64,000 bases of DNA from Thalassotalea profundi (GTDB lineage Bacteria; Pseudomonadota; Gammaproteobacteria; Enterobacterales; Alteromonadaceae), in the NCBI RefSeq assembly GCF_014653195.1, contig NZ_BNAH01000013.1, positions 62,001 through 126,000 of the forward strand, read 5' to 3'. The notes beneath the pieces were generated by a model. It saw only the letters and a program-made list of their open reading frames with translations. It was not told the DNA's origin and did not search any database. Positions 51,332 through 59,728 of this stretch are shown piece by piece. How positions within the stretch are numbered: position 1 is the first letter of the stretch; each line of letters begins with the position of its first letter. The translations under genes and the position numbers were made by a program.

Positions 51332-52759
51332 ATGATGAGTAATCGCTTATTTAACTTAGCATTTATTTTTATTGCTGTAATACATATATCAGCGTGTAGC
51401 AGTGTTAATACTGTAAAGCACGCTGAGGTAAATCATGTTTCTAATACTGCGCAAGTTTCAGATGTTGTTGGTATAACTGAAGCACATTTACATCCTTCAT
51501 ATTGGCAAGGCCGCACTGGTCATAGCAAAGTGATAATGAATGAAGAAGCCATCAGTCAATTTAATCGACAACTCTTCAATAACTCCTCTTTAGTTATAGA
51601 TCCGTTATCAATGGATGACAATCTACCTAAACAACTAGTGCTAAGTTTAATTGATCAAATCAGCGCTGTACCAAGTAGTAAACGATATTACCGTGATGGA
51701 ACACAATTACAGCAGAATCATTTTGATGTGTATTTAGCTAATTTAAACAAAGCTAACGTTAAAGAAAATTACACTACTCAATGGGGGCTTGTCGTAAAGC
51801 GTAGTTCTTTAAGAACATTCCCAACAACGGATCGTGTGTTTAACAGTGGTATGGATACAGATCTCGATCGTTTTCAAGAAACCGGCGTATTTCCTGGCGA
51901 AGCGGTTGCGATAATTCACGAAAGTGCAGATAAGCAATGGTTATTAGTAAGAAATTACAATTATCTGGCTTGGGTACCAAAGCACGCTATTGCTGTTGGT
52001 TCTAAACAAGAAATCTCTGAATTTGTTCAACAAAAGCAATTTATTGTGGTTACTGGCGATAAAGTTTTTACTAATTATGTACCTAATAACAATGACATAT
52101 CTGAAGTGCAATTAGATATGGGGGTCAAGTTACCTTTGATGTCTCATGCGGATTTAAAGGGGCAATTATATGGCCAAAACCCTTTCGCATCACATGTGGT
52201 TAAACTTCCCATTCGAAATAAACAAGGTCAGTTAACTTTTTCTTTAGCACTTATTGCTAGAAGTCAGGATGTGAATATTGGCTATTTAGCTTTTACTAAA
52301 GAGAATATAATCAAACAAGCTTTTAAGTTTTTAGGAGAGCGCTATGGTTGGGGGCATGATTATAATGCGCGTGATTGTACAGGCTTTGTTGGAGAGATAT
52401 ATAAAACCTTTGGCATACTAATGCCAAGAAATTCAGGACAGCAGGGCAAAGGTCGTTATGGGTTTAATAAAGACTTTGACAAATCATCATCCAATGCAGA
52501 AAAACTAGCGGCGCTTAGTCAATTGGAAGTTGGTGATTTAATATACATTCCTGGTCATGTAGTTATGTTTCTAGGGTATGAGCAGGGTAAACCTTATGTG
52601 ATTCATGACGTGAAAGGTTTGGCATACTTTGATGCAAATAACCAATATTATCGTGGCACATTAAATGGTGTTTCCGTTACGCCTTTATTGCCGTTACAAC
52701 TTTCTAAATCTACAAGTTACCTTGATAGAATTTACAATATTAAGCGAATTAGAAATTAA
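51332..52759 (+). CDS. NlpC/P60 cysteine peptidase lipoprotein with SH3-like domains
   Basis: A 475-residue lipoprotein with lipobox HISAC (cysteine at about residue 22). The middle part (about 150-310) contains two bacterial SH3-like domains that recognise murein peptides (for example VKRSSLRTFPTTDRVF, NYLAWVPKHAIAV). The C-terminal C40 peptidase domain has C349 (RDCTGFVGE), H409 (GHVVMFLG) and H425 (IHDVKG). This order matches the YkfC-type gamma-D-glutamyl-L-diamino-acid endopeptidases, which free L-Ala-D-Glu from stem peptides. The gene for L-Ala-D/L-Glu epimerase follows 41 bp later, the same pair as ykfC-ykfB in Bacillus. Confidence 0.9.
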   Translation: MMSNRLFNLAFIFIAVIHISACSSVNTVKHAEVNHVSNTAQVSDVVGITEAHLHPSYWQGRTGHSKVIMNEEAISQFNRQLFNNSSLVIDPLSMDDNLPKQLVLSLIDQISAVPSSKRYYRDGTQLQQNHFDVYLANLNKANVKENYTTQWGLVVKRSSLRTFPTTDRVFNSGMDTDLDRFQETGVFPGEAVAIIHESADKQWLLVRNYNYLAWVPKHAIAVGSKQEISEFVQQKQFIVVTGDKVFTNYVPNNNDISEVQLDMGVKLPLMSHADLKGQLYGQNPFASHVVKLPIRNKQGQLTFSLALIARSQDVNIGYLAFTKENIIKQAFKFLGERYGWGHDYNARDCTGFVGEIYKTFGILMPRNSGQQGKGRYGFNKDFDKSSSNAEKLAALSQLEVGDLIYIPGHVVMFLGYEQGKPYVIHDVKGLAYFDANNQYYRGTLNGVSVTPLLPLQLSKSTSYLDRIYNIKRIRN

Positions 52760-52800
52760 ACAATACGCTAAAGGTTCTTTTTGCCTGTTGAGGAAAAAAC

Positions 52801-53892
52801 ATGAAAATTACTAACATCCGCTTTGCAAAACTTATTGTTCCTTTGATCACGCCGTTTAAAACATCAATGAGAACAGTTGAAAATATTGAAGATTTAGTAG
52901 TGATAATAGAAACGGATTCAGGGCAAATTGGTTATGGTTCTGCTCCTGCAACACCGGTAATAACGGGTGATACTCATGGATCAATCATTGCCGCCATTGA
53001 CTTAGTTTTTAAACCTAAGCTTTGCGGTATGGAAATAGATAACTTAAATGAGATCATTCATGTAATTCAAACTAGCATGGTTAATAATTCCAGTGCAAAA
53101 GCGGCTTTAGAAATAGCGGTATATGATCTTTGGGGCAAAATGTATAAGGCGCCCTTGTATAAGTTACTCGGTGGTGGTTCTAATACGCTGCGTACAGATA
53201 TCACAATTAGCGTTGATAATATCGATAAAATGATCAGCGATTCTTTGCTGGCGATTGATAATGGCTTTGATATTTTAAAAATAAAAATTGGTAATAATAT
53301 TACTGATGATATCGAACGGGTAAAAGAAATTAATCAAGTCGTTGGCGACAAGGCACTGCTGCGTTTGGATGTGAATCAAGGCTGGAGTCCTAAACAAACG
53401 GTTTATGCTGTCCAACTTTTTGAAAAATCAGGCATTCAACTAGAATTGGTTGAACAGCCGGTAAAAGCGGACGACTTTGCAGGTCTAAAATATATTAGCG
53501 ACAGAGTTAACACACCGATAATGGCAGACGAAAGTGCCTTCTCTCCAAAGCAAGTGATTGAGCTTATTACCCATCAATGTGTTGATATTATTAATATAAA
53601 GCTAATGAAAACCGGTGGTATATCTAATGCTATTGCAATCGCTGAAATAGCTAAAACCTATCAAGTAGAGTGCATGATAGGCTGCATGCTTGAGGGCAGT
53701 ATTGCTGTGTCTGCGGCGGCGCATTTAGCATCAGCTAAATCTAGTACTATTACTAAAATAGACCTAGATGGCCCTTCATTAGGCCGTTTTGACCCTGTTA
53801 AAGGTGGTGTACTATTTGATCAATCAACGATTAAATTAAATAACTTACCGGGACTAGGGATCGAATCAATTGATGGGTTAATTGATATTTAA
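52801..53892 (+). CDS. L-Ala-D/L-Glu epimerase (dipeptide epimerase, enolase superfamily)
   Basis: Converts L-Ala-D-Glu from murein into L-Ala-L-Glu, which ordinary peptidases can cut. The 363-residue protein has the epimerase subgroup residues: KxK at K160-I-K162, metal ligands D190 (LRLDVNQGW), E218 (LVEQPV) and D243 (MADESAF), and the opposing base K267 (NIKLMKTGG). The DVNQxW, and the terminal DLDGP at about 320 (KIDLDGPSLGRF), fit dipeptide epimerases such as YcjG/YkfB. No signal peptide: it is cytoplasmic, so the dipeptide must be imported by a route not seen here. GAGGAAAAAAC precedes the ATG. Confidence 0.9.
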   Translation: MKITNIRFAKLIVPLITPFKTSMRTVENIEDLVVIIETDSGQIGYGSAPATPVITGDTHGSIIAAIDLVFKPKLCGMEIDNLNEIIHVIQTSMVNNSSAKAALEIAVYDLWGKMYKAPLYKLLGGGSNTLRTDITISVDNIDKMISDSLLAIDNGFDILKIKIGNNITDDIERVKEINQVVGDKALLRLDVNQGWSPKQTVYAVQLFEKSGIQLELVEQPVKADDFAGLKYISDRVNTPIMADESAFSPKQVIELITHQCVDIINIKLMKTGGISNAIAIAEIAKTYQVECMIGCMLEGSIAVSAAAHLASAKSSTITKIDLDGPSLGRFDPVKGGVLFDQSTIKLNNLPGLGIESIDGLIDI

Positions 53893-54011
53893 GAGTTGTA
53901 AAGGTGTAAATATTACAGGATAAGTCATTATTTTGTTATATTTAATTGCATTTACATGTTAATGTTGGAATAATTTATTCTTACTGTGTTTTTTATTTGG
54001 ATTAATTTCGT

Positions 54012-55604
54012 ATGGTTTCAGTATACTCCGGATTAGACTGGCTAGTTTTTGGTCTTTACGGCACATTGTTAATCGGTTCTGGTCTTTACTTTAATCGTAA
54101 AAAATCTATAAATACAAATGATTACTTCCTAGGAGGTAATGCTATTCCTACGTGGATGGTGGCCATATCTGTTTTAGCGACGTCCCAATCTGCAGCCACT
54201 TTTTTAGGTGGGCCTGATCAAGGCTATCAGGGAGATCTTTCATATTTAGCCACTAATGTCGGTGCAGTCATAGCTGCAATTTTAGTTAGCATTATTTTGA
54301 TCCCCAAATTTTATCAAAATAAGGTTTATACGGTTTATGAATTATTAGAAAAACGTATGGGGAGCGCCGCTAAAAAGCAAGCAGGTTTGATGTATTTATT
54401 TGGTCGAATTTTTGCTAGTGGCGCACGTTTATATATGGCTGCTTTAGCTGTATCGATGATCTTATTTGGTAATATTGATGCTGAAAGTGTCATTATCGCT
54501 ACTATTGTATTAACAGTTGCAGGCCTGCTATATACGGTTTTTGGAGGGATACGCTCTGTAATTTATGGTGATGTTATTCAATGCGCTGTATACGTTAGTG
54601 CGGCAGTTTTTGTTATTTATTTTCTTTATCAAGCTATCCCTGGAAACTTTTCTCAAATCATTGATGCACTGCAACACCCAGCCCCTAACGCCGCTTCTAA
54701 ATTAACATTGTTCAAATTTGATTGGGACTTTTCTTCTGCAGGTGTTTTTAATTTTTGGTCAGCGATCACCGGTTTTGTATTGTTAAACTTTGCCGCTTTT
54801 GGTTTAGATCAAGATATGACGCAACGTATTTTAACGTGTAAAAATAGTAAAGAAGCAAATAAAGCCATGTTAATGTCTGTTGCTTTAGTGATACCGGTAA
54901 TGTTGTTGTTCATTGTTATCGGTTTATTACTTTTTATTTTTTATCAACGTCCAGACATCATGCAAATTTCATCAAGTGGAGAGTTAATACAGAGCTTCCA
55001 AGGTGAAAAAATAACTATTTTTATGTATTACGTACTCAATGAAATACCGGCAGGTGTGCGTGGATTAGTTACCATAGGTATTATTGCCGCTGCCTTATCA
55101 ACATTAAATTCTGGCTTAAACTCTATGTCTTCAGTCATTGTAAATGACATTTATCGTCCCTTTAAAGAAAAACAAGGGGGGAAAATGGAAGAGATCCATT
55201 ATGTTAAAGCGGGACAAGTTGGTATGGCCTTAGTTGCTATTATCTTATGTTTCATGGCGATACTTTGCTTTTATTGGCAGCGTTATACTGATATGCCGTT
55301 ATTAAAATTTGCATTAAGTGTGATGGTTTTTTCTTATAGTGGTCTTCTTGGAGTATATTTTACGGCGCTATTTACCAAACGCGGTAATGGAACGTCTGTG
55401 CTTTTAGCGCTTATTATCGGCTTTTTTATTACTTTATTCTTTCAACCTTATGTTATGTCTATAGTTTTACCAGAAGAATTATTATTTGATTTAGGTTTTA
55501 CTTGGCAGTTATGCATAGGTGCTGTTGTATCTTTCTTGGTTTGTTTAAGTGGCTCAAATAAATCAGCACTTAATACAGTTAACTCCGGCGTGGAGCAAAA
55601 ATGA
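54012..55604 (+). CDS. Sodium:solute symporter (SSS family), candidate MurNAc importer
   Basis: A 530-residue membrane protein with about 13-14 hydrophobic helices. SSS-family marks are FLGGNAIPTWMVAISVLATSQSAATF (split over about 38-64), RLYMAALAVSMILFG, TVFGGIRSVIYGDVIQ at about 175-190 (Na+-binding loop region) and IIAAALSTLNSGLNSMSSVIVNDIYRPF near 355-383. It resembles the SGLT/NanT-like sugar or sialic-acid symporters. Its stop overlaps the start of the sugar kinase by 4 bp, and murQ and namZ follow by further overlaps, so its substrate is most likely MurNAc, anhydroMurNAc or GlcNAc. Starts with ATG 54012; a 119-bp gap upstream may hold its own promoter. Confidence 0.88.
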   Translation: MVSVYSGLDWLVFGLYGTLLIGSGLYFNRKKSINTNDYFLGGNAIPTWMVAISVLATSQSAATFLGGPDQGYQGDLSYLATNVGAVIAAILVSIILIPKFYQNKVYTVYELLEKRMGSAAKKQAGLMYLFGRIFASGARLYMAALAVSMILFGNIDAESVIIATIVLTVAGLLYTVFGGIRSVIYGDVIQCAVYVSAAVFVIYFLYQAIPGNFSQIIDALQHPAPNAASKLTLFKFDWDFSSAGVFNFWSAITGFVLLNFAAFGLDQDMTQRILTCKNSKEANKAMLMSVALVIPVMLLFIVIGLLLFIFYQRPDIMQISSSGELIQSFQGEKITIFMYYVLNEIPAGVRGLVTIGIIAAALSTLNSGLNSMSSVIVNDIYRPFKEKQGGKMEEIHYVKAGQVGMALVAIILCFMAILCFYWQRYTDMPLLKFALSVMVFSYSGLLGVYFTALFTKRGNGTSVLLALIIGFFITLFFQPYVMSIVLPEELLFDLGFTWQLCIGAVVSFLVCLSGSNKSALNTVNSGVEQK

Positions 55605-56512
55605 TGAATTCAACAATTAAGCCGGCTAATTATGTGTTAGGTATTGACGGCGGTGGTACAAAAACAATTGCTAGATTACAACACATAAAAACACACCAAC
55701 AATGGCAGGCAAGTGGTGGAGCTTCTTCATTAACTAATGATTATGATTTAGCCTTGAACACATGCAAAGTGTTAATTGAAGAGCTTTTAACGCTATCAGG
55801 CGTAAACAAAGCTGATATTTCGATCGTATTAGGTTTAGCTGGTGCAGGCAATGCAGATAAAGCTAAACAATTCACAAAAAGTTTATCTGAAGGCTTTTAT
55901 TGTTTTGAACTGTGTACCGACGCTAAAACTTCTTTATTTGGTGCTAATTCAGGCGAACCAGTTGCAGTAGTTTCTTTAGGGACAGGATCTGTTGGAGCTA
56001 CATTAGCTTTTGATGGTCATAGTACTTTGAAGGGAGGCTGGGGCTTTACGGTCGGCGATGATGGTAGCGGTGCTAAATTAGGTGTTTTAATTATTAAAAC
56101 CCTGTTAGCAGAAATAGAAGAAAATAATTGCGTTATTAGTGAATTAGGAAAAGCTGTTTGTCGTGAAATCCCTGGAGGGAAGGATAAAATTATTGATTGG
56201 TCAACAATCGCTAAACCTGTAGATTTTGCACGTTTAGCACCATTGGTTTTCGAATTTGCTGACACATGCCCTGTAGCAAAAAATATTTTATCACAGCATG
56301 TGAAAAATGTTGAAAAGCTCATTTATGACACTAGAGAAAGCCAACAATTACCGGTAGTTTTACTTGGAGGGCTGTCGATGCCTACAAAACCTTATTTGGA
56401 TCCCTTAATACAGCAAATGTTAATTCCACCGAAAGGTGATGCATTGGATGGGGCATGCTTTTTAGCAAAACAGTTGTTAAATAGTGAAATAAAAAAGGAA
56501 TTTACCCTATGA
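55601..56512 (+). CDS. BadF/BadG-type sugar kinase (MurK/NagK-like), candidate MurNAc kinase
   Basis: A 303-residue ASKHA-fold kinase. The phosphate-1 loop is LGIDGGGTKTIARL at about 12-25, the second loop is SLGTGSVGATLAF at about 126-138, then KGGWGFTVGDDGSGAKLG at about 145-162 and the adenosine motif VVLLGGLSMP at about 249-258. BadF-family sugar kinases include MurK of Clostridium (phosphorylates MurNAc and GlcNAc) and eukaryotic GlcNAc kinase. Placed between a sugar symporter and MurQ, overlapping both by 4 bp, it should make MurNAc-6-phosphate, the MurQ substrate. AnmK-type anhydro-sugar kinase motifs are absent. Confidence 0.85.
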   Translation: MMNSTIKPANYVLGIDGGGTKTIARLQHIKTHQQWQASGGASSLTNDYDLALNTCKVLIEELLTLSGVNKADISIVLGLAGAGNADKAKQFTKSLSEGFYCFELCTDAKTSLFGANSGEPVAVVSLGTGSVGATLAFDGHSTLKGGWGFTVGDDGSGAKLGVLIIKTLLAEIEENNCVISELGKAVCREIPGGKDKIIDWSTIAKPVDFARLAPLVFEFADTCPVAKNILSQHVKNVEKLIYDTRESQQLPVVLLGGLSMPTKPYLDPLIQQMLIPPKGDALDGACFLAKQLLNSEIKKEFTL

Positions 56513-57456
56513 ATAGCCATTTGAATCATAAACAAACAAAGTTAATTGAAGAATTACAAAGCATGGCTTCAGAAGGACGTAATCCTGATACCATGGATTT
56601 AGATTTATTAGACACAACGAATCTTTTAAAATCAATAAATAAAGAAGATCATAAAGTTGCAGGTGTTGTACAACAGGCAATACCTGAAATAGCTCTAGCT
56701 GTTGATGCAATAGTTAATGCCTTTGGTAAAGGCGGCCGGTTGATATACGTTGGTGCAGGTACTAGTGGGCGTTTAGGAGTACTTGATGCCGTAGAGTGTC
56801 CGCCTACATTTAGCGTTTCTCCAGATCAAATTATTGCATTAATTGCTGGCGGTGAAAGTGCCATGTATAAAGCAGTTGAAGGGGCTGAAGATGACCCTAT
56901 TCTCGCTATAACTGAACTTAAAGAAAAGCATCTAACTAAAGATGATGTTGTGGTTGGTATTGCTGCAAGTGGAAGAACACCTTATACGATTTCGGCATTA
57001 AAGTATGCAAAAGAACTAGGTGCAAAAGCCATTGGTGTCGCTTGTAATGGAGCTTCAGAGTTATTGAATGTTGCTGATATTTCAATCTGTGCCGAAGTCG
57101 GGCCAGAAGCATTAACGGGTTCTACACGACTTAAATCAGGTACTGCACAGAAGCTTATCCTAAATATGCTCACCACTGCGAGTATGATTAAAACAGGTAA
57201 AAGCTACGAAAACTTGATGGTTGATGTTTATGCAAGTAATGAAAAGTTAAGAGCTAGAGCTATACGTATTGTTATGCAAGCCAGTGCTTGTGATTTTAAT
57301 ACCGCAACTCAAGCGTTAGCTAATGCTGATAATAATGCGAAGTTAGCTATTTTACTTGTTTTGACGGGATTACCAATCAATGAGGCAAAATCTTTATTAA
57401 ATAAAAATGATGGCTTTTTAAGAAAAGCAGTAGAGAAATCAAAGCATGATAATTAA
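56509..57456 (+). CDS. murQ: N-acetylmuramic acid 6-phosphate etherase
   Basis: MurQ cleaves the lactyl ether of MurNAc-6P into GlcNAc-6P and D-lactate in the cytoplasm. The 315-residue protein has the SIS sugar-phosphate site GAGTSGRLGVLDAVECPPTF at about 82-101, the segment AGGESAM, VVGIAASGRTPYTISAL at about 147-163 and GSTRLKSGTAQKLILNMLTT at about 205-224. The start overlaps the kinase stop by 4 bp; the namZ frame overlaps its end by 11 bp. Its D-lactate product fits the D-lactate dehydrogenase gene at 59729. Confidence 0.96.
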   Translation: MNSHLNHKQTKLIEELQSMASEGRNPDTMDLDLLDTTNLLKSINKEDHKVAGVVQQAIPEIALAVDAIVNAFGKGGRLIYVGAGTSGRLGVLDAVECPPTFSVSPDQIIALIAGGESAMYKAVEGAEDDPILAITELKEKHLTKDDVVVGIAASGRTPYTISALKYAKELGAKAIGVACNGASELLNVADISICAEVGPEALTGSTRLKSGTAQKLILNMLTTASMIKTGKSYENLMVDVYASNEKLRARAIRIVMQASACDFNTATQALANADNNAKLAILLVLTGLPINEAKSLLNKNDGFLRKAVEKSKHDN

Positions 57457-58624
57457 TATGAAATTTTTTACTTTAGTGCTTAAATACTCGGCCTTTTTTG
57501 CCGTATTGTTAAGTTTTAGCAGTCAATCACAGTCGGTTATTGTTGCTGCTGATCAATGGAATTTATATCAACCCTTATTAAAAGATAAAAAGGTTGGCTT
57601 AGTTGTTAATCAAACATCATCAGTAAATGGTCAACATTTAGTTGATTTTTTCCTTAGTAAAAAGGTGAATGTTCAGACTATTTTTGCTCCGGAGCATGGC
57701 TTTAGAGGCGACCATGACGCGGGTGCTACGGTTGAAAATAATATTGATGCAAGAACTAAGTTGCCGATTATTTCCATTTACGGGAAGCATAAAAAACCTT
57801 CCATAGAAGTATTAGCAGATTTAGATGTTATTCTTTTTGATATTCAAGATGTTGGTGTTCGTTTTTATACTTATTTAAGTTCAATGCATTATATGATGGA
57901 AGCTGCAGCAGATGCTGGCATTAAGTTTATTGTTCTTGATCGACCTAATCCAAATATAGAATTTGTAGACGGCCCTATTTTAGAAGAGCGTTTTAAATCT
58001 TTTGTCGGTATGCATCCTATCCCTATTCTTCATGGCATGACTTTAGGTGAATTAGCATTGATGATTAAGGGCGAGGGGTGGCTTAATACCCAAAAAACGC
58101 TCGATTTACAGGTTGTTTCAATAAAAAACTATACGCGAAATAGTCGCTATTCTTTACCGATAAAACCGAGCCCTAACTTACCGAACGATCAGGCGATACA
58201 GTTATACCCCTCATTGACCTTTTTTGAACCAACCCATGTAAGTTTAGGCCGAGGCACTGACTTTCCATTTCAGGTCTTAGGTCATAATCAACATTTTACA
58301 GGAAACTTTAATTTTACACCGGTTTCTATGCCAGGTGCTGCAGTTAAACCTAAGTTAATGGACCAAAAGCTTACCGGCTTAGATTTAAGGCAATCAGAGG
58401 TAAAAGGCTTAGATTTACGTTTGTTTATTCAGTGGTATACCTTATTTAAAGCAAGCGATGCTGAATTTTTCACATCAGAAAGCTTTATGGATAAACTAGC
58501 GGGGACTGATAAGTTAAGAAAGATGATCATTGATGGTAAAACTGCAGATGAAATAAGCGCAACCTGGCAGCATGGTGTGAGCCAGTTTAAGGCGCAAAGA
58601 GCGCCGTATTTATTATATCAATAA
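57446..58624 (+). CDS. namZ: Exo-beta-N-acetylmuramidase NamZ (DUF1343, GH171)
   Basis: NamZ of Bacillus subtilis removes terminal MurNAc from glycan chains; this 392-residue protein belongs to the same DUF1343 family. The family signatures are LLKDKKVGLVVNQTSSVNG at about 35-53, IFAPEHGFRGDHDAGA at about 77-92, VILFDIQDVGVRFYTYLSSM at about 127-146 and VLDRPNPN at about 165-172, then EPTHVSLGRGTDFPFQVLG. The N-terminus carries a signal peptide (about 1-30, AFFAVLLSFSSQSQS), so it acts outside the cytoplasm, beside the exported NagZ. It overlaps murQ by 11 bp and converges with murR, 7 bp away. Confidence 0.9.
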   Translation: MIINMKFFTLVLKYSAFFAVLLSFSSQSQSVIVAADQWNLYQPLLKDKKVGLVVNQTSSVNGQHLVDFFLSKKVNVQTIFAPEHGFRGDHDAGATVENNIDARTKLPIISIYGKHKKPSIEVLADLDVILFDIQDVGVRFYTYLSSMHYMMEAAADAGIKFIVLDRPNPNIEFVDGPILEERFKSFVGMHPIPILHGMTLGELALMIKGEGWLNTQKTLDLQVVSIKNYTRNSRYSLPIKPSPNLPNDQAIQLYPSLTFFEPTHVSLGRGTDFPFQVLGHNQHFTGNFNFTPVSMPGAAVKPKLMDQKLTGLDLRQSEVKGLDLRLFIQWYTLFKASDAEFFTSESFMDKLAGTDKLRKMIIDGKTADEISATWQHGVSQFKAQRAPYLLYQ

Positions 58625-58631
58625 TAAAATA

Positions 58632-59477
58632 TTAGTTTGCTCTGAAGTCTTTGACCGATTTATTACTTTTCTCTAATAATTTACGTCCTTGGCTAGACGC
58701 TTGAGTGATAGCAATAAATAATATATCGATAACAAATTCTTGAGAGGTTCTGGCAAGAATTGACGATAATCGCAAGGACTCTTGCTCTGCAATGGAATAA
58801 AGTTGTACGTCAGCATTGTCTGATACTGGCGTTTTACCGTATTTGGTTAACGAAATTACAGCGCTATTATTGGCTTTCGCTTGTTCAGTTACTGCTCTGA
58901 CTTCTCTTGTTTGACCGGACTCACTAATGGCAAAAACAAGATCACCTTTTTTAAAAGTTGAAACAAAGGCTAGTTGTGCATGACCATCGGGCTCAGCATA
59001 GGCAGAAAACCCAAGCTTCTGTAATTTATAAGAAAAGTCTTTACCAACTAATGCTGAACCGCCCAATCCACAAATTAAAATGCGATTAGCTGAAGTAATT
59101 AACTTAACCGCTTTCTCTAGTGACTCTTGATCGATTAATATTTTAGTTTCTGATAACACAGACATTTTACTATTCAGTAAAATATTAGATATTTGCGATA
59201 AACTTGAGTTTAGCGTTATTTCACCATGTAATTTAGGATCATTAGTTTCACTATTTAAAGCATCTATTATGGCTAATTTAAATGCTGGATAGCCTTTATA
59301 GCCTAATTTTTGGGTAAACTTAATAACACTTGATTGGCTTATCCCAATAACACTCGATAATTCTTGAGAAGATAGCTCTCTGATCGCGTTAGATGATTTA
59401 AGTACAAACGATGCTATTTTAGCTTCACTAGCAGATAATGAATTTTGAATCGCTTTAATTTTTACAAGGGCTGACAT
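58632..59477 (-). CDS. murR: MurR/RpiR-family transcriptional regulator
   Basis: A 281-residue regulator with an N-terminal HTH_6 domain (about 1-76: SASEAKIASFVLKSS, LSSVIGISQSSVIKFTQKLGYKGYPAF split in two) and a C-terminal SIS sugar-phosphate-binding domain (about 110-250: LICGLGGSALVGKDFSYKL, VFAISESGQTREV). MurR of E. coli represses murQP and is released by MurNAc-6P. The ATG at 59477, with TGGA upstream, is preferred over 59492. It faces the murQ-namZ end and is divergent from the D-lactate dehydrogenase gene; the about 250-bp gap between them holds several palindromes. Confidence 0.87.
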   Translation of the reverse strand: MSALVKIKAIQNSLSASEAKIASFVLKSSNAIRELSSQELSSVIGISQSSVIKFTQKLGYKGYPAFKLAIIDALNSETNDPKLHGEITLNSSLSQISNILLNSKMSVLSETKILIDQESLEKAVKLITSANRILICGLGGSALVGKDFSYKLQKLGFSAYAEPDGHAQLAFVSTFKKGDLVFAISESGQTREVRAVTEQAKANNSAVISLTKYGKTPVSDNADVQLYSIAEQESLRLSSILARTSQEFVIDILFIAITQASSQGRKLLEKSNKSVKDFRAN

Positions 59478-59490
59478 CGATTTCCAAATC

Positions 59491-59664
59491 AATTTATAAT
59501 AAATTATTTTCGAGTTTATATCATGAATTCAGATATATTTACTAGAAAAAATTATGACGATTAAGTTTCTTCTAGTGATTTCATCACACTCACGTTAACA
59601 ATTAATTGAAATCAAGGAATAAAATATTCATATTTTGTGGTAATTTTTTAATATTAACGTTAAT
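59491..59664. promoter_or_regulatory. Palindrome-rich control region between murR and the D-lactate dehydrogenase gene
   Basis: Three symmetrical sites lie in the divergent gap. AATTTAT-A-ATAAATT (59491-59505) is next to the murR start. ACTAGAAAAAA (59541-59551) and TTTCTTCTAGT (59566-59576) form an imperfect inverted repeat (10 of 11) with a 14-bp spacer. ATTAACGTTAAT (59653-59664) is a perfect 12-bp palindrome before the dehydrogenase gene. Any could be a MurR operator; AT-rich palindromes arise easily by chance, so this is tentative. Confidence 0.35.
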
Positions 59665-59728
59665 TTAAGGCTTGAATTTATTCCATACTAACGTGTGGAA
59701 TATTAACCTTTTTAATATATGGGTAGAT

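Noticed and set aside
56017..56322. 101-codon minus-strand frame inside the sugar kinase gene
   Set aside because: Opposite the ATP-binding part of the kinase, with no ribosome-binding site or relatives.
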